A DNA stretch of 22,574 nt from an uncultured Actinomycetes bacterium (GTDB lineage: Bacteria > Actinomycetota > Thermoleophilia > Miltoncostaeales > Miltoncostaeaceae): contig CAIYRJ010000039.1 in the NCBI GenBank assembly GCA_903928615.1, positions 1 to 22,574 of the forward strand. The letters are read 5' to 3'. Under the pieces are notes generated by a model. That model made no database searches. It was not told where the DNA came from and worked only from the letters and a program-made list of their open reading frames with translations. Both the position numbers and the translations under genes were made by a program. Shown in pieces: positions 6,929-14,570 of this stretch; positions within the stretch are counted from its first letter, which is position 1, and the number at the start of each line of letters is the position of its first letter.

Positions 6929-8104
6929 TCAGGCGTTGACGAGACTTGCGATGCGCTCCGCCGCCTCGACGAGGCGGTCGTCGGGGACGGTGAGGCTCAT
7001 GCGCACGAAGCCCTCGCCACTGGGACCGTAGGCGGAGCCCGGTGAGATGACCACTGCGGCCTCCTCGAGCACCTTCTCCGTGAACGACGCCGAGGTCTCG
7101 CCCTCGGGCACCCGTGCCCAGACGTAGATCGCGCCCTTCGGCGGGGTGAGCTCGAGGCCGATGGTGCGCAGGGCATCCACGAGGATGTCCCGGCGGCGGC
7201 GGTAGATCTCGCACATTCCCCTGACCGACTCCTGGTCGGAGTCGAGCGCGGCGATGCTGGCCTCCTGCACGGCGTCGAACATCCCGGAGTCGAGGTTGGT
7301 CTTGAGCTGCCAGTAGGCCCTCAGCACGTCCGGGTTGCCCACCACGGCGCCGCTCCGCCATCCGGTCATGTTGTAGGTCTTCGACAGCGAGAACACCTCG
7401 ATGCCGACGTCCTTGGCTCCCGGGGTGGCGAGAAACGACGGCGCCACGTAGCCGTCGTAGGTGATCTCCGAATAGGCGTTGTCGTGCACGATGATGAAGT
7501 CGTGCCTGCGCGCCAGCGCCACGGCCCGGTCGAAGAGGTCGTCCTCCACCACGGCCCCGGTGGGGTTGTTGGGGTAGTTGAGGTACATCACCCGCGCGCG
7601 GTCGAGCACATCGCCGGGGATGGCGTCGAAGTCGGGCTGGAATCCCAGCTCGGGCACCAGCGGCATGGGCACCGGGTCGGCGCCCACCAGCAGCGGGCCC
7701 ATGGTGTACACCGGATACCCGGGGTCACTGGCCAGGGCGACGTCGTCGGGGTCGAGGAGCGCCAGGTTGAGGTTGGCGATGGCCTCCTTGGCTCCCAGCG
7801 CGGGAATGACCTCGGTGGAGGGGTCGAGCGACACGCCGAACCTGCGGTCGTAGAACCCGGCAACCGAGTCGCGGAACGCCTCGCGCCCGCGGTTCGACGG
7901 GTACTGATGGGTACCGGGATCCGCCACGGCGTCCTGCATGCGACGCACCACCAGGTCAGGCGTCGGGGTGTCGGGGTCGCCGATCCCGAGCGAGATCACA
8001 TCCACCCCCTCCGCCTTCTTCGCGGCGATCTTCCGCTCGATCTCCGCGAACAGGTACGGGGGCAGAAGCCCAAGGCGCTTCGCGCCGACGGGACGGGTGC
8101 TCAC
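6929..8104 (-). CDS. dapL: LL-diaminopimelate aminotransferase
   Basis: A 391-residue fold-type I PLP aminotransferase. DapL converts tetrahydrodipicolinate directly to LL-diaminopimelate using glutamate, bypassing the acylated DapD/DapC/DapE route. The N-terminal [12 protein letters not shown], the [13 protein letters not shown] segment and [10 protein letters not shown] are typical of DapL. The PLP lysine is Lys242 in [14 protein letters not shown], with Arg250 following, and NYPNNPTG and VHDNAYSEI supply cofactor contacts. The GTG start overlaps the dapF stop by 4 bp (GTGA), tying it to the next enzyme of the same pathway. Its neighbourhood favours DapL over other class I aminotransferases, but substrate specificity within this family cannot be proved by sequence reading alone. 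Confidence 0.88.
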   Translation of the reverse strand: MSTRPVGAKRLGLLPPYLFAEIERKIAAKKAEGVDVISLGIGDPDTPTPDLVVRRMQDAVADPGTHQYPSNRGREAFRDSVAGFYDRRFGVSLDPSTEVIPALGAKEAIANLNLALLDPDDVALASDPGYPVYTMGPLLVGADPVPMPLVPELGFQPDFDAIPGDVLDRARVMYLNYPNNPTGAVVEDDLFDRAVALARRHDFIIVHDNAYSEITYDGYVAPSFLATPGAKDVGIEVFSLSKTYNMTGWRSGAVVGNPDVLRAYWQLKTNLDSGMFDAVQEASIAALDSDQESVRGMCEIYRRRRDILVDALRTIGLELTPPKGAIYVWARVPEGETSASFTEKVLEEAAVVISPGSAYGPSGEGFVRMSLTVPDDRLVEAAERIASLVNA

Positions 8105-8910
8105 ATGGCCTCCAGTCGTGACATGAGTTCGGCCGACATCTGGCCGGAATAGATGGGATCAGCGGGACCGGTCATGGTCACGCGAAGGTCGTTGTCCACC
8201 TCGATGAGGAGGTCGCCGCCGGCGAGGTGCACGGTGACCGGGCTCCGCAGCCCGTCGAGCGCCACGCCCGCCACGGCGGCAGCGCAGGCTCCGGTGCCGC
8301 AGGCCATCGTCACGCCCGCGCCGCGCTCCCACACGCGCATGGTGATCTCCGAGGGGCCGTCGCGACGGATGAACTCCACATTGGTGCGGTCGGGAAACCT
8401 CTCCGCCACCTCGACCAGCGGGCCGATGACCGACACCACCGCATCCGGATCGTCGTGGCGAATCACCGCATGGGGATTCCCCATCGACACCTCGGCCAGG
8501 GCCACCTCGCCCTCCCCGGTGGCAAGGGCCTCCTCGCGCTGTCCGGACGGGAACGTGGCACGACCCATGTCCACGGACACGACCGACCCCTCCACCGACA
8601 CGGTCACCTCGCCGGCGCCGGTGAGCACCCGGCCATCCTCGGGCAGCATCCCGCGCCCGTGCAGGTAGCGCGACACCATGCGGATCCCATTGCCGCAGTT
8701 CTCCGCCCGGCTGCCGTCGGGATTCCACACCCGCATCTCGGGTACTCCGCCTGAGATGACGATCTCGAGGATGCCGTCGGACCCGATGCCGAAGTTGGGG
8801 TCGCACACGAGGCGGGCTCGCTCGGGCGTGATCGGGAAGGGCCATGCGGCGGCTTCGGTCACCACGTAGTGGTTGCCGAGGCCCTGCCACTTCTCGAATG
8901 CGATTCCCAT
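8101..8910 (-). CDS. dapF: Diaminopimelate epimerase
   Basis: DapF is the PLP-independent epimerase that turns LL-diaminopimelate into meso-diaminopimelate, used for lysine and for the peptidoglycan stem peptide. The 269-residue product has the two catalytic cysteines in their conserved settings: Cys72 in AENCGNGIRM and Cys204 in TMACGTGACA. The N-terminal FEKWQGLGNHYVV (usually K-x-x-G-x-GN-D-F) and SMGNPHAV are also present. The start at ATG 8910 gives the standard N-terminus. It lies 17 bp after the miaA stop and overlaps the dapL GTG at its end. A TAGCCT hexamer at 8925-8930 on the minus strand, 14 nt upstream, could provide an internal promoter, but this is weak. Confidence 0.95.
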   Translation of the reverse strand: MGIAFEKWQGLGNHYVVTEAAAWPFPITPERARLVCDPNFGIGSDGILEIVISGGVPEMRVWNPDGSRAENCGNGIRMVSRYLHGRGMLPEDGRVLTGAGEVTVSVEGSVVSVDMGRATFPSGQREEALATGEGEVALAEVSMGNPHAVIRHDDPDAVVSVIGPLVEVAERFPDRTNVEFIRRDGPSEITMRVWERGAGVTMACGTGACAAAVAGVALDGLRSPVTVHLAGGDLLIEVDNDLRVTMTGPADPIYSGQMSAELMSRLEAM

Positions 8911-8927
8911 GGCCACGAGGCGGCAGG

Positions 8928-9839
8928 CTAGACGACGCCCTCCCGCAGCCGCCGCCAGAGCGCCGCGACCTCGGGCACGGCATCGGTGGCGGGGCGCTCG
9001 CCCAGGTCGATCACGAGGTCCGGCCGCATGCGGCGCATCCACGTGCGCTGCATGCGCGCCAGCCGCCGCGTGCGCACGCACAGGGAGTCCTCGAGCGCGG
9101 ATGCATTCATCGTTCCCTCCCGGATGGCGCGCACCTCGGACATGCCGATCACCTGGGCGGGCCCGCGCGCGAGCTCAGGGGTGTTGAGTGCACGCTCGAG
9201 CTCCTGCTCGAGGCCCTCGTCGAGCTCGCGACGCACGCGCGCGCTGATCATGTTCGCGAGCACCTCGGCAGGCCGCTCCACGTGCACCAGCGCGACGGGG
9301 CGCCGGTACGGTGCCGACCAGATGTCCTGGCCCGTGGCGGCATCCCCCATCGCCGCGCGCTCCAGGGCGCGCGCCACCCTGCGGGGATTAGCCGCATCCA
9401 CAGAGGCGGCCGCCGCGGGGTCGCGCTCGGCGAGCTCCTCGATGGCGGCCGGGAGATCCTGCACCAACCCCTCCGCCCACTCGCGCACCTCGGCAGGCGG
9501 TGGTGGGCGCATGTCGAGCTCGCACAGCGCGGCTCGCAGGTACAGCCCTGTGCCCCCGGCTACCAGCGGCACGCGTCCCCTGGCGGCGATGGAGTCGATC
9601 GCCCCATGCGCCGCCGACGCGTACTGCCCGGCCGTGGAGTCCTCCGACAGCTCCAGGTCGCCCACGAGGTGGTAGCTCACCTCGCGCAGGGCGTCCGCAC
9701 GCGGGGAGTCCGCGGCGATCTCCAGGCCCCGGTAGCGCTGGAACGGATCCGCCACCACCACCTCACCGTCGAGCTCGTGCGCGAGCGCGTGGGCGATGGC
9801 GCTCTTCCCGCTGGCGGTCGGCCCGAACAGCGCCAGCAC
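8928..9839 (-). CDS. miaA: tRNA dimethylallyltransferase
   Basis: MiaA transfers a dimethylallyl group to N6 of A37 in tRNAs reading UNN codons; MiaB, encoded just upstream, then thiomethylates it. The 303-residue protein has the P-loop GPTASGKS at residues 6-13, AGGTGLYLRAAL and the ANPRRVARALE segment. The usual DSxQVY segment after strand 2 reads DPFQRYRG, and the GTAKP segment is replaced by AADSP. This is divergent from the E. coli type and similar to what I recall of Thermoleophilia proteins. The start is GTG 9839, 14 bp after the miaB stop; it leaves only five residues before the P-loop, slightly short, but no other start codon fits. Confidence 0.92.
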   Translation of the reverse strand: MLALFGPTASGKSAIAHALAHELDGEVVVADPFQRYRGLEIAADSPRADALREVSYHLVGDLELSEDSTAGQYASAAHGAIDSIAARGRVPLVAGGTGLYLRAALCELDMRPPPPAEVREWAEGLVQDLPAAIEELAERDPAAAASVDAANPRRVARALERAAMGDAATGQDIWSAPYRRPVALVHVERPAEVLANMISARVRRELDEGLEQELERALNTPELARGPAQVIGMSEVRAIREGTMNASALEDSLCVRTRRLARMQRTWMRRMRPDLVIDLGERPATDAVPEVAALWRRLREGVV

Positions 9840-9853
9840 CTGCGGCGGCTCGG

Positions 9854-11188
9854 TCAGGCGGCGCCCGCGGGCTCTGCCACCCTCGCCATGCGGCCGGTGA
9901 GGGTGGTGGACGTGGAGTCGACGATGGCCACCGGGACGATCGTGCCGGGGTCGGCGTGGCCGGTGAAGTTCACGGTGACGTTGTGCGTGGTGCGGCCGCT
10001 CAGCCGCGACGCATCGGTGCGCGACGGACCTTCCACCAGGACGTCCTGCACCGTGCCGACGTGCCGGGAGAGCCGGTCGCGGGCCGTGGACTGCACGGTG
10101 TCGATCAGGGCGCTGATGCGCTGCGACTTCACCTCGGGCGGAACGTCGTCGTCCATCTGCTCGCCCGCCTCGGTACCGGGCCGCGGCGAATATACGAACG
10201 TGTAGGCGCCGTCGTAGCCCACCGCGGTCACGAGCGACATCGTGTCGGCGAAGTCGGCGTCCGACTCGCCCGGGAAGCCCACGATGAGGTCCGTGGTGAG
10301 CGCGATATCAGGCACCCCCTCGCGGATGCGATCCACCAGCGCCAGGTAGCGATCGCGGTCGTACGTGCGTCGCATGGCCTTGAGCACGCGCGTGGACCCG
10401 GACTGCGCGGGCAGGTGGATGTGGCGGCACACCTCGGGCACGTCGCGATGCACCGCGATGACGTCCTCGCGGATGTCCTTCGGGTGCGGGCTCGTGTACC
10501 GCACGCGGCGGATGCCCGGCACCTCGGCCACCGCGAACAGGAGCTCGGCGAAGCTCTTGCGCTCGGTGGCGGGGAGGTCGCGTCCGTACGAGTTGACGTT
10601 CTGCCCCAGCAGGGTGACCTCCACCACGCCGTCGGCGGCCTGCGCCGCGACCTCGTCGACCACGGCCTGCCAGGGCCGGCTGCTCTCGCGACCACGCACC
10701 GCGGGGACGATGCAGTAGGAGCACACGCAGTTGCAGCCGACCGATATCTGCACCCACGCCTGGTGGGGACGCTCGCGCAATGACGGCAGGTCGCCGCTGA
10801 ACCTGCCGTCGAACGTGAACGCACCGACCGCCTGGATGCGCTCACGCGCCAGCAGCTCGCCGAGGCGGTTCACCTCACCGGGGCCGAAGGCGATGTCCAC
10901 GAACGGGAAGTCGCGGAAGACATCGTCCTTCTGGCTCTGCGCCCAGCACCCGCCGACGGCCACCACCACGTCGGGGCGCTCGCGCTTGATGCGCCGTGCC
11001 TCGCCGAGATTACCCATGAAGCGCTCGTCGGCCGATCCCCGGATCGTGCAGGTGTTGAACAGGATCAGGTCTGCGGCATCGCGATCGGGCGCCTCGTGGT
11101 AGCCCAGCGACGAAAGCAGGCCGCGCATGCGCTCGGAGTCATGCGCGTTCATCTGGCACCCGAAGGTGGTGAGGTGGTACTGCGGCAT
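9854..11188 (-). CDS. miaB: tRNA-2-methylthio-N6-dimethylallyladenosine synthase
   Basis: MiaB is a radical SAM methylthiotransferase that adds the 2-methylthio group to i6A37 in tRNA. In the 444-residue protein the N-terminal auxiliary-cluster cysteines are Cys11 (FGCQMN), Cys47 (NTCTIR) and Cys81 (GGCWAQ). The radical SAM motif is CNCVCSYC, with Cys152, Cys156 and Cys159 as cluster ligands and an extra Cys154 between. LLGQNVNSYG and the C-terminal TRAM-like domain (about residues 370-440) complete the family layout. The ATG at 11188 starts the standard N-terminus. A TAGCAT hexamer lies 7 nt before it, so it probably begins its own leaderless transcript leading into miaA, dapF, dapL and dut. 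Confidence 0.95.
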   Translation of the reverse strand: MPQYHLTTFGCQMNAHDSERMRGLLSSLGYHEAPDRDAADLILFNTCTIRGSADERFMGNLGEARRIKRERPDVVVAVGGCWAQSQKDDVFRDFPFVDIAFGPGEVNRLGELLARERIQAVGAFTFDGRFSGDLPSLRERPHQAWVQISVGCNCVCSYCIVPAVRGRESSRPWQAVVDEVAAQAADGVVEVTLLGQNVNSYGRDLPATERKSFAELLFAVAEVPGIRRVRYTSPHPKDIREDVIAVHRDVPEVCRHIHLPAQSGSTRVLKAMRRTYDRDRYLALVDRIREGVPDIALTTDLIVGFPGESDADFADTMSLVTAVGYDGAYTFVYSPRPGTEAGEQMDDDVPPEVKSQRISALIDTVQSTARDRLSRHVGTVQDVLVEGPSRTDASRLSGRTTHNVTVNFTGHADPGTIVPVAIVDSTSTTLTGRMARVAEPAGAA

Positions 11189-11195
11189 CGGCGGG

Positions 11196-11201
11196 ATGCT
11201 A
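11196..11201 (-). promoter_or_regulatory. Predicted leaderless promoter -10 for miaB
   Basis: TAGCAT on the minus strand (TANNNT) is followed by 7 nt and then the miaB ATG, with no ribosome binding site in between. A weak -35-like TTGCCG lies 19 bp upstream, longer than the ideal spacing. It is in the 57-bp gap after recA, allowing miaB expression independent of SOS control. Confidence 0.55.
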
Positions 11202-11233
11202 GCCCGCGCCCCGCCGATGCCGGCAATACCCCT

Positions 11234-11245
11234 GCGCCATGGCGC
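11234..11245 (-). repeat. 12-bp perfect palindrome directly after the recA stop
   Basis: GCGCCATGGCGC abuts the recA TAG stop. As RNA it could fold as GCGC/CATG/GCGC and act as a weak terminator or an mRNA 3' end stabiliser; without a T-run, strong termination is not expected. It could also be a chance palindrome in GC-rich DNA. Confidence 0.3.
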
Positions 11246-12358
11246 CTACGCGGCCTTGGCGCTGTCCTTGTCCTCGCCGAGGGCCTCGACGACCTCCGCA
11301 ACCTCCGCGACATCCGCCACGGTTACGGCCTCGAGCACCTCGCCGGTTTCCGGGTCCACCTCGAGGGCCGGCGCCGGGGTGATGCCCGAGGCCTCACGGA
11401 TGCGTCGCTCGATCTCGTCGGCGATGTCGGTGTGCTCGATGAGGAAGGCCCGGGACGCGTTGCGGCCCTGACCGAGGCGGTCGTCGCCGAACGAGAAGTA
11501 CGACCCGCTCTTCGTGACGATGTCGTACTCGATGCCCAGGTCGAGGAGGCATCCCTCGCGCGACACGCCCTCGCCGTAGAGGATGTCGAACTCGGCCTGG
11601 CGGAACGGCGGGGCCACCTTGTTCTTCACGACCTTCACGCGGGCGCGGCTGCCGATGACCTCCGCCCCCTCCTTCAGGTTCTCGATGCGGCGCACGTCGA
11701 GGCGCACCGATGAGTAGAACTTCAGCGCGCGTCCGCCGGGAGTGGTCTCCGGCGAGCCGAACATGACGCCGATCTTCTCGCGCAGCTGGTTGGTGAACAC
11801 GCAGATGGTTCCGGCGCGGTTGAGGGTTCCCGCGAGCTTGCGGAGCGCCTGCGACATGAGGCGGGCCTGCAGGCCCACGTGGGTGTCGCCCATCTCGCCC
11901 TCGATCTCGGCCTTGGGCACGAGCGCGGCGACGGAGTCGATGGCAACGATGTCCAGCGAGCCCGAGCGCACCAGCAGGTCGGCGATCTCGAGGGCCTGCT
12001 CCCCGTGGTCGGGCTGCGACACCAGGAGCTCGTCGGTGTTCACGCCGATGCGGCGCGCGTACGCGGGGTCGAGCGAGTGCTCCGCGTCGATGAAGGCGGC
12101 GAGCCCGCCACGCTTCTGCGCCTGCGCCATGACGTGGTAGAGCAGGGTGGTCTTGCCCGAGGCCTCCGGGCCGAAGATCTCCACGATGCGGCCGCGGGGC
12201 AGGCCGCCGATGCCCAGTGCGATGTCCAGCGGCAGCGCGCCGGTGGGCACGTAATCGATGTCCGCCAGGGGCATGTCCCCCATCCGCATGATCGAGCCCT
12301 TGCCGAACTGCTTCTCGATCTGCGCGACCGCCGATCCAAGCGCCTCGCTCTTGTCCAC
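11246..12358 (-). CDS. recA: Recombinase A
   Basis: RecA forms filaments on single-stranded DNA, drives strand exchange and activates LexA self-cleavage. The 370-residue protein begins [21 protein letters not shown], the classic N-terminus. It has Walker A GPEASGKT at residues 63-70 (commonly GPESSGKT), the DNA-binding loop region around [20 protein letters not shown], and an acidic C-terminal tail. The start is GTG 12358, which matches the family N-terminus and has GGGGGAG a few bases before it; upstream in-frame starts would add about 40 unrelated residues. It has its own promoter with a LexA box. No recX follows; miaB comes 57 bp downstream, unlike many actinobacteria where recX lies directly after recA. 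Confidence 0.97.
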   Translation of the reverse strand: MDKSEALGSAVAQIEKQFGKGSIMRMGDMPLADIDYVPTGALPLDIALGIGGLPRGRIVEIFGPEASGKTTLLYHVMAQAQKRGGLAAFIDAEHSLDPAYARRIGVNTDELLVSQPDHGEQALEIADLLVRSGSLDIVAIDSVAALVPKAEIEGEMGDTHVGLQARLMSQALRKLAGTLNRAGTICVFTNQLREKIGVMFGSPETTPGGRALKFYSSVRLDVRRIENLKEGAEVIGSRARVKVVKNKVAPPFRQAEFDILYGEGVSREGCLLDLGIEYDIVTKSGSYFSFGDDRLGQGRNASRAFLIEHTDIADEIERRIREASGITPAPALEVDPETGEVLEAVTVADVAEVAEVVEALGEDKDSAKAA

Positions 12359-12390
12359 GTCTCCCCCTCGTATCCCTTGCGTCAGGGCGG

Positions 12391-12418
12391 ATTCTAGGTG
12401 GCCGCCCGGCGATGTGGA
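12391..12418 (-). promoter_or_regulatory. recA promoter (-35/-10)
   Basis: On the minus strand TAGAAT (12396-12391) is a near-consensus -10, preceded after 16 bp by TCCACA (12418-12413), which matches TTGACA at four of six bases. Transcription would start near 12384 and give a leader of about 26 nt carrying the GGGGGAG ribosome binding site. The -35 overlaps the LexA box, so repressor binding would block polymerase. Confidence 0.7.
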
Positions 12419-12428
12419 ACATATGTTC
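12417..12428. promoter_or_regulatory. LexA (SOS) box upstream of recA
   Basis: GAACATATGTTC is a perfect inverted repeat matching the Gram-positive/actinobacterial LexA consensus GAAC-N4-GTTC. It touches the recA -35 region and lies 58 bp before the start codon. This predicts LexA repression of recA and induction by DNA damage. No lexA gene is in the window. Confidence 0.9.
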
Positions 12429-12458
12429 GCACTTCGTCCGGACGTTCCTTCCCGGGAG

Positions 12459-12464
12459 AACCTA
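12459..12464 (-). promoter_or_regulatory. Possible second, upstream recA -10 element
   Basis: TAGGTT on the minus strand fits TANNNT and lies upstream of the LexA box. Mycobacterial recA is known to have a second, LexA-independent promoter, so a distal promoter is plausible, but no good -35 is visible and the match may be chance. Confidence 0.25.
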
Positions 12465-12540
12465 TTCGCCCCATGCACCCATGCGGGTCACGTCGGTGGA
12501 AGGTGTCGCGCGTGCGCGTCATGGGGTCCACGTCGGGGGA

Positions 12541-13776
12541 TCAGGCCTGCAGCGCGCTCCTCAGCAGGTGAAGCGCGATGGTGGATGACCGCATGCGGAT
12601 GCGCTCGCGATCGCCGTGCAGGCGGAGTTCCCGCACCTCCACCCCGCTGGACCCCGCCACGGCCACGTACACCAGCCCCACCGGCTTGTCAGCCGTGCCG
12701 CCACCCGGGCCCGCCACACCCGTGACGGCGATTGACCACTCGCAGCCCAGGCGCTCCCTCGCCCCGCGGGCCATGGCCTCGGCCACCTCGCCGGACACGG
12801 CCCCACGGCGCGCGATCATGGCTGCCGGCACGCCGAGGGCGCTCTCCTTCACGGCGTTCGAGTACGACACCACTCCCCCGACGTACCAGCCGCTCGATCC
12901 GGGAACGGCCGTAAGCCGTCCACCGATCAGCCCGCCGGTACACGACTCGGCGGTGCCGAGCATCTCGCCGCGCTCCGTCAGCAGCGCGCCGATCACCTGC
13001 TCCACGGTCGAGCCGTCGCGCGAGAAGATCGCCCCGGGGAATTCCCGCTCGAGGAAGGCCACGAACTCGTCAGCCGTGGCGCCGGGCGGACGCACGGTCA
13101 CCTCGAGCTCACCGGGCCGTGCGCACACGCCCACGACCAGGCCATCGTCCTCCGGGTCCGCGCGGTCGATGGCCTGCATGAACTCCGACTCCACCACGTT
13201 CGCCAGCCGCAGCTCGAGGGGGGCGGCGGACGGATCGGCGCCCAGCACCGCCGCCACCTCCGGCACCTGGCGGGCGGCGTCCCACGATGCCGCGCACTCC
13301 CACGGCGGCCCGGGCAGCACCACCAGCACGGCGGCGTCGGCGCGCAGCACCGCGCCCGGGGCCGTGCCGGGCGGGGGCAGCGCGACCGCCCCGGCGGGAA
13401 GGGTGGCCTGCTTTCGCGCACCCTGCTCGCGGATCTCCTCCGATGCCCGCGCCGGCACCGTCGCGATGGCCGCGCGCACCATCTCGAGGGCGCGTTCGTC
13501 GAGGTGCAGCGGCACTCCTGCCGCCAGTGCCACGGCTTCCATGGTGCGATCGTCGTGGGTGGGGCCCAGCCCCCCGGTGGTCACCACCAGGTCCGCTCCC
13601 GACTGCAGCGCCTGCGCCACCGCCGAGCGGATCTCCTCAAGGCCGTCCCCCACCACCGTGATGCGATCCACCGACACGCCCGCGGCCGCGAGGGAGGCCG
13701 CCACGAAGGCGCCGTTCTCATCCCTCACGCGCCCCTCCAGCACCTCCGTGCCGGTCACCACGAGCGCGGCGCGCAC
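12541..13776 (-). CDS. cinA: CinA family protein (competence/damage-inducible; NMN deamidase-type C-terminal domain)
   Basis: A 411-residue two-domain protein. Residues 1 to about 170 are the MoaB/MoCF-like domain with VTGTEVLEGRVRDENG and TTGGLGPTHDD, linked in the family to ADP-ribose or related pyrophosphatase activity. Residues about 255-405 are the CinA/PncC domain with AESCTGGLIGGRLT (Ser278), VSYSNAVKESALGV and VTGVAGPGGGTADKPVG; this domain deamidates nicotinamide mononucleotide in characterised members. The GTG at 13776 is 3 bp after the stop of the rodZ-like gene, so the two are almost certainly one transcript. The 182-bp gap after its stop holds the recA promoter. The rodZ-cinA-recA order is also seen in Bacillus, where pgsA sits between the first two; here pgsA is absent. 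Confidence 0.93.
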   Translation of the reverse strand: MRAALVVTGTEVLEGRVRDENGAFVAASLAAAGVSVDRITVVGDGLEEIRSAVAQALQSGADLVVTTGGLGPTHDDRTMEAVALAAGVPLHLDERALEMVRAAIATVPARASEEIREQGARKQATLPAGAVALPPPGTAPGAVLRADAAVLVVLPGPPWECAASWDAARQVPEVAAVLGADPSAAPLELRLANVVESEFMQAIDRADPEDDGLVVGVCARPGELEVTVRPPGATADEFVAFLEREFPGAIFSRDGSTVEQVIGALLTERGEMLGTAESCTGGLIGGRLTAVPGSSGWYVGGVVSYSNAVKESALGVPAAMIARRGAVSGEVAEAMARGARERLGCEWSIAVTGVAGPGGGTADKPVGLVYVAVAGSSGVEVRELRLHGDRERIRMRSSTIALHLLRSALQA

Positions 13777-13779
13777 CGC

Positions 13780-14496
13780 CTATCCCGCCGGGAGGCGCTC
13801 GGCGCCGGCCTGGGTGATGAGGAAGGTCCCGGTGCCGCCGTCGATCGCCAGCGGCTCGCCGTTGACCGTCACCGACATCGCGTCGGGCTTGCCGATGCGC
13901 ACCCAGGCCGCCTCGGGGAACGAGAACGCCCTGGTTGCACCGGGCACCAGCACTCCGCTGTAGAGGGTGGCGCCGGCATCGGAGCCATTCCTCACCTCGA
14001 GGTAGCTGCCGCGATTCCCCCGGCCCGTGAACGTGATGTCCACGGCCTGCGATGCGGTGGACGTGCGCGTGGTGGTCGTGGGCACGCCGGGCACCGGCTC
14101 CGAGGGCGCCGAGCCGTGCTCACCCCCGATGCCCAGCCACGCGAGCAGCGCGATGCCCGTGACCCCGCCGATCGCGAGCCAGAGCAGCTGCGCCTCCCTC
14201 CTGCGCGGGCGGTTCTCCGCGCGCCGGCGGGCCCGCTTGGCCTCCTCCACCGACTGCCCGATGTCCCCGAAGCGCGAGTCGTACTCGTCAATCACCAGCT
14301 GCGGGTCGATCTCGAGGTAGGTGGAGTAGGCACGCAGGAATCCGCGCACGTAGGAGGGGTCGGGGAGCAGGTCGAACTGCTCGTCCTCCATCGCCTTCAG
14401 GTACCGGGTGCGGATGCGCGTCCCGGCCTCCGCCGTGGGGTAGTCGATGCCGCGCCGGACGCGGGCCTCGCGAAGGCTGTTGCCGATCTCGAACAG
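13780..14496 (-). CDS. RodZ-like membrane protein with N-terminal helix-turn-helix
   Basis: A 238-residue protein if read from CTG at 14496. An Xre-type helix-turn-helix covers about residues 3-75 (FEIGNSLREARVRRGID, TRIRTRYLKAMEDEQFDLLP, YVRGFLRAYSTYLEID). It is followed by an Arg-rich stretch, one membrane helix (about 103-125), a Thr-rich linker and a C-terminal DUF4115-like beta domain (about 165-225). This is the layout of RodZ/YmfM, which connects MreB and the cell-shape machinery to the membrane. No mreB is in the window. The first ATG in frame (14391) would delete the first half of the helix-turn-helix. The conserved FEIGNSLREAR directly follows the CTG, and a TACCTT hexamer lies 6 nt before it, so CTG is the preferred though unusual start. 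Confidence 0.82.
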   Translation of the reverse strand: MFEIGNSLREARVRRGIDYPTAEAGTRIRTRYLKAMEDEQFDLLPDPSYVRGFLRAYSTYLEIDPQLVIDEYDSRFGDIGQSVEEAKRARRRAENRPRRREAQLLWLAIGGVTGIALLAWLGIGGEHGSAPSEPVPGVPTTTTRTSTASQAVDITFTGRGNRGSYLEVRNGSDAGATLYSGVLVPGATRAFSFPEAAWVRIGKPDAMSVTVNGEPLAIDGGTGTFLITQAGAERLPAG

Positions 14497-14502
14497 GGCG
14501 CG

Positions 14503-14508
14503 AAGGTA
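14503..14508 (-). promoter_or_regulatory. Predicted leaderless, extended -10 promoter for the rodZ-like gene
   Basis: TGATACCTT on the minus strand gives a TACCTT -10 with an upstream TG (extended -10). It ends 6 nt before the proposed CTG start. The extended -10 could compensate for the absence of a recognisable -35. It lies in the 72-bp gap after ftsK, so rodZ-like and cinA could be expressed apart from ftsK. Confidence 0.55.
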
Positions 14509-14557
14509 TCACCGCGAGCGCCCCCGACGCGGCGGAAAACCGGAACCCCCGCGAGAC

Positions 14558-14570
14558 AGCCGTTGCGGCT
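14558..14570 (-). terminator. Small hairpin at the ftsK stop codon
   Basis: AGCCG at 14558-14562 pairs with CGGCT at 14566-14570 around a three-base loop, overlapping the ftsK TAG. It is a weak candidate for the 3' end of the ftsK transcript; no T-run follows. Confidence 0.25.

Noticed and set aside
8925..8930. TAGCCT before dapF as another leaderless promoter
   Set aside because: It is 14 nt from the ATG rather than 6-7 and includes the miaA stop codon, so it may be only the stop codon context; kept as a weak note in the dapF entry.
12359..12540. Possible small gene in the 182-bp gap between cinA and recA
   Set aside because: No start codon with a ribosome binding site opens a plausible frame, and the interval is accounted for by the recA promoter and LexA box.
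12578..13963. 461-codon open frame on the plus strand opposite cinA
   Set aside because: Ser/Thr/Arg-biased composition without any recognisable motif; cinA on the minus strand shows both family domains.
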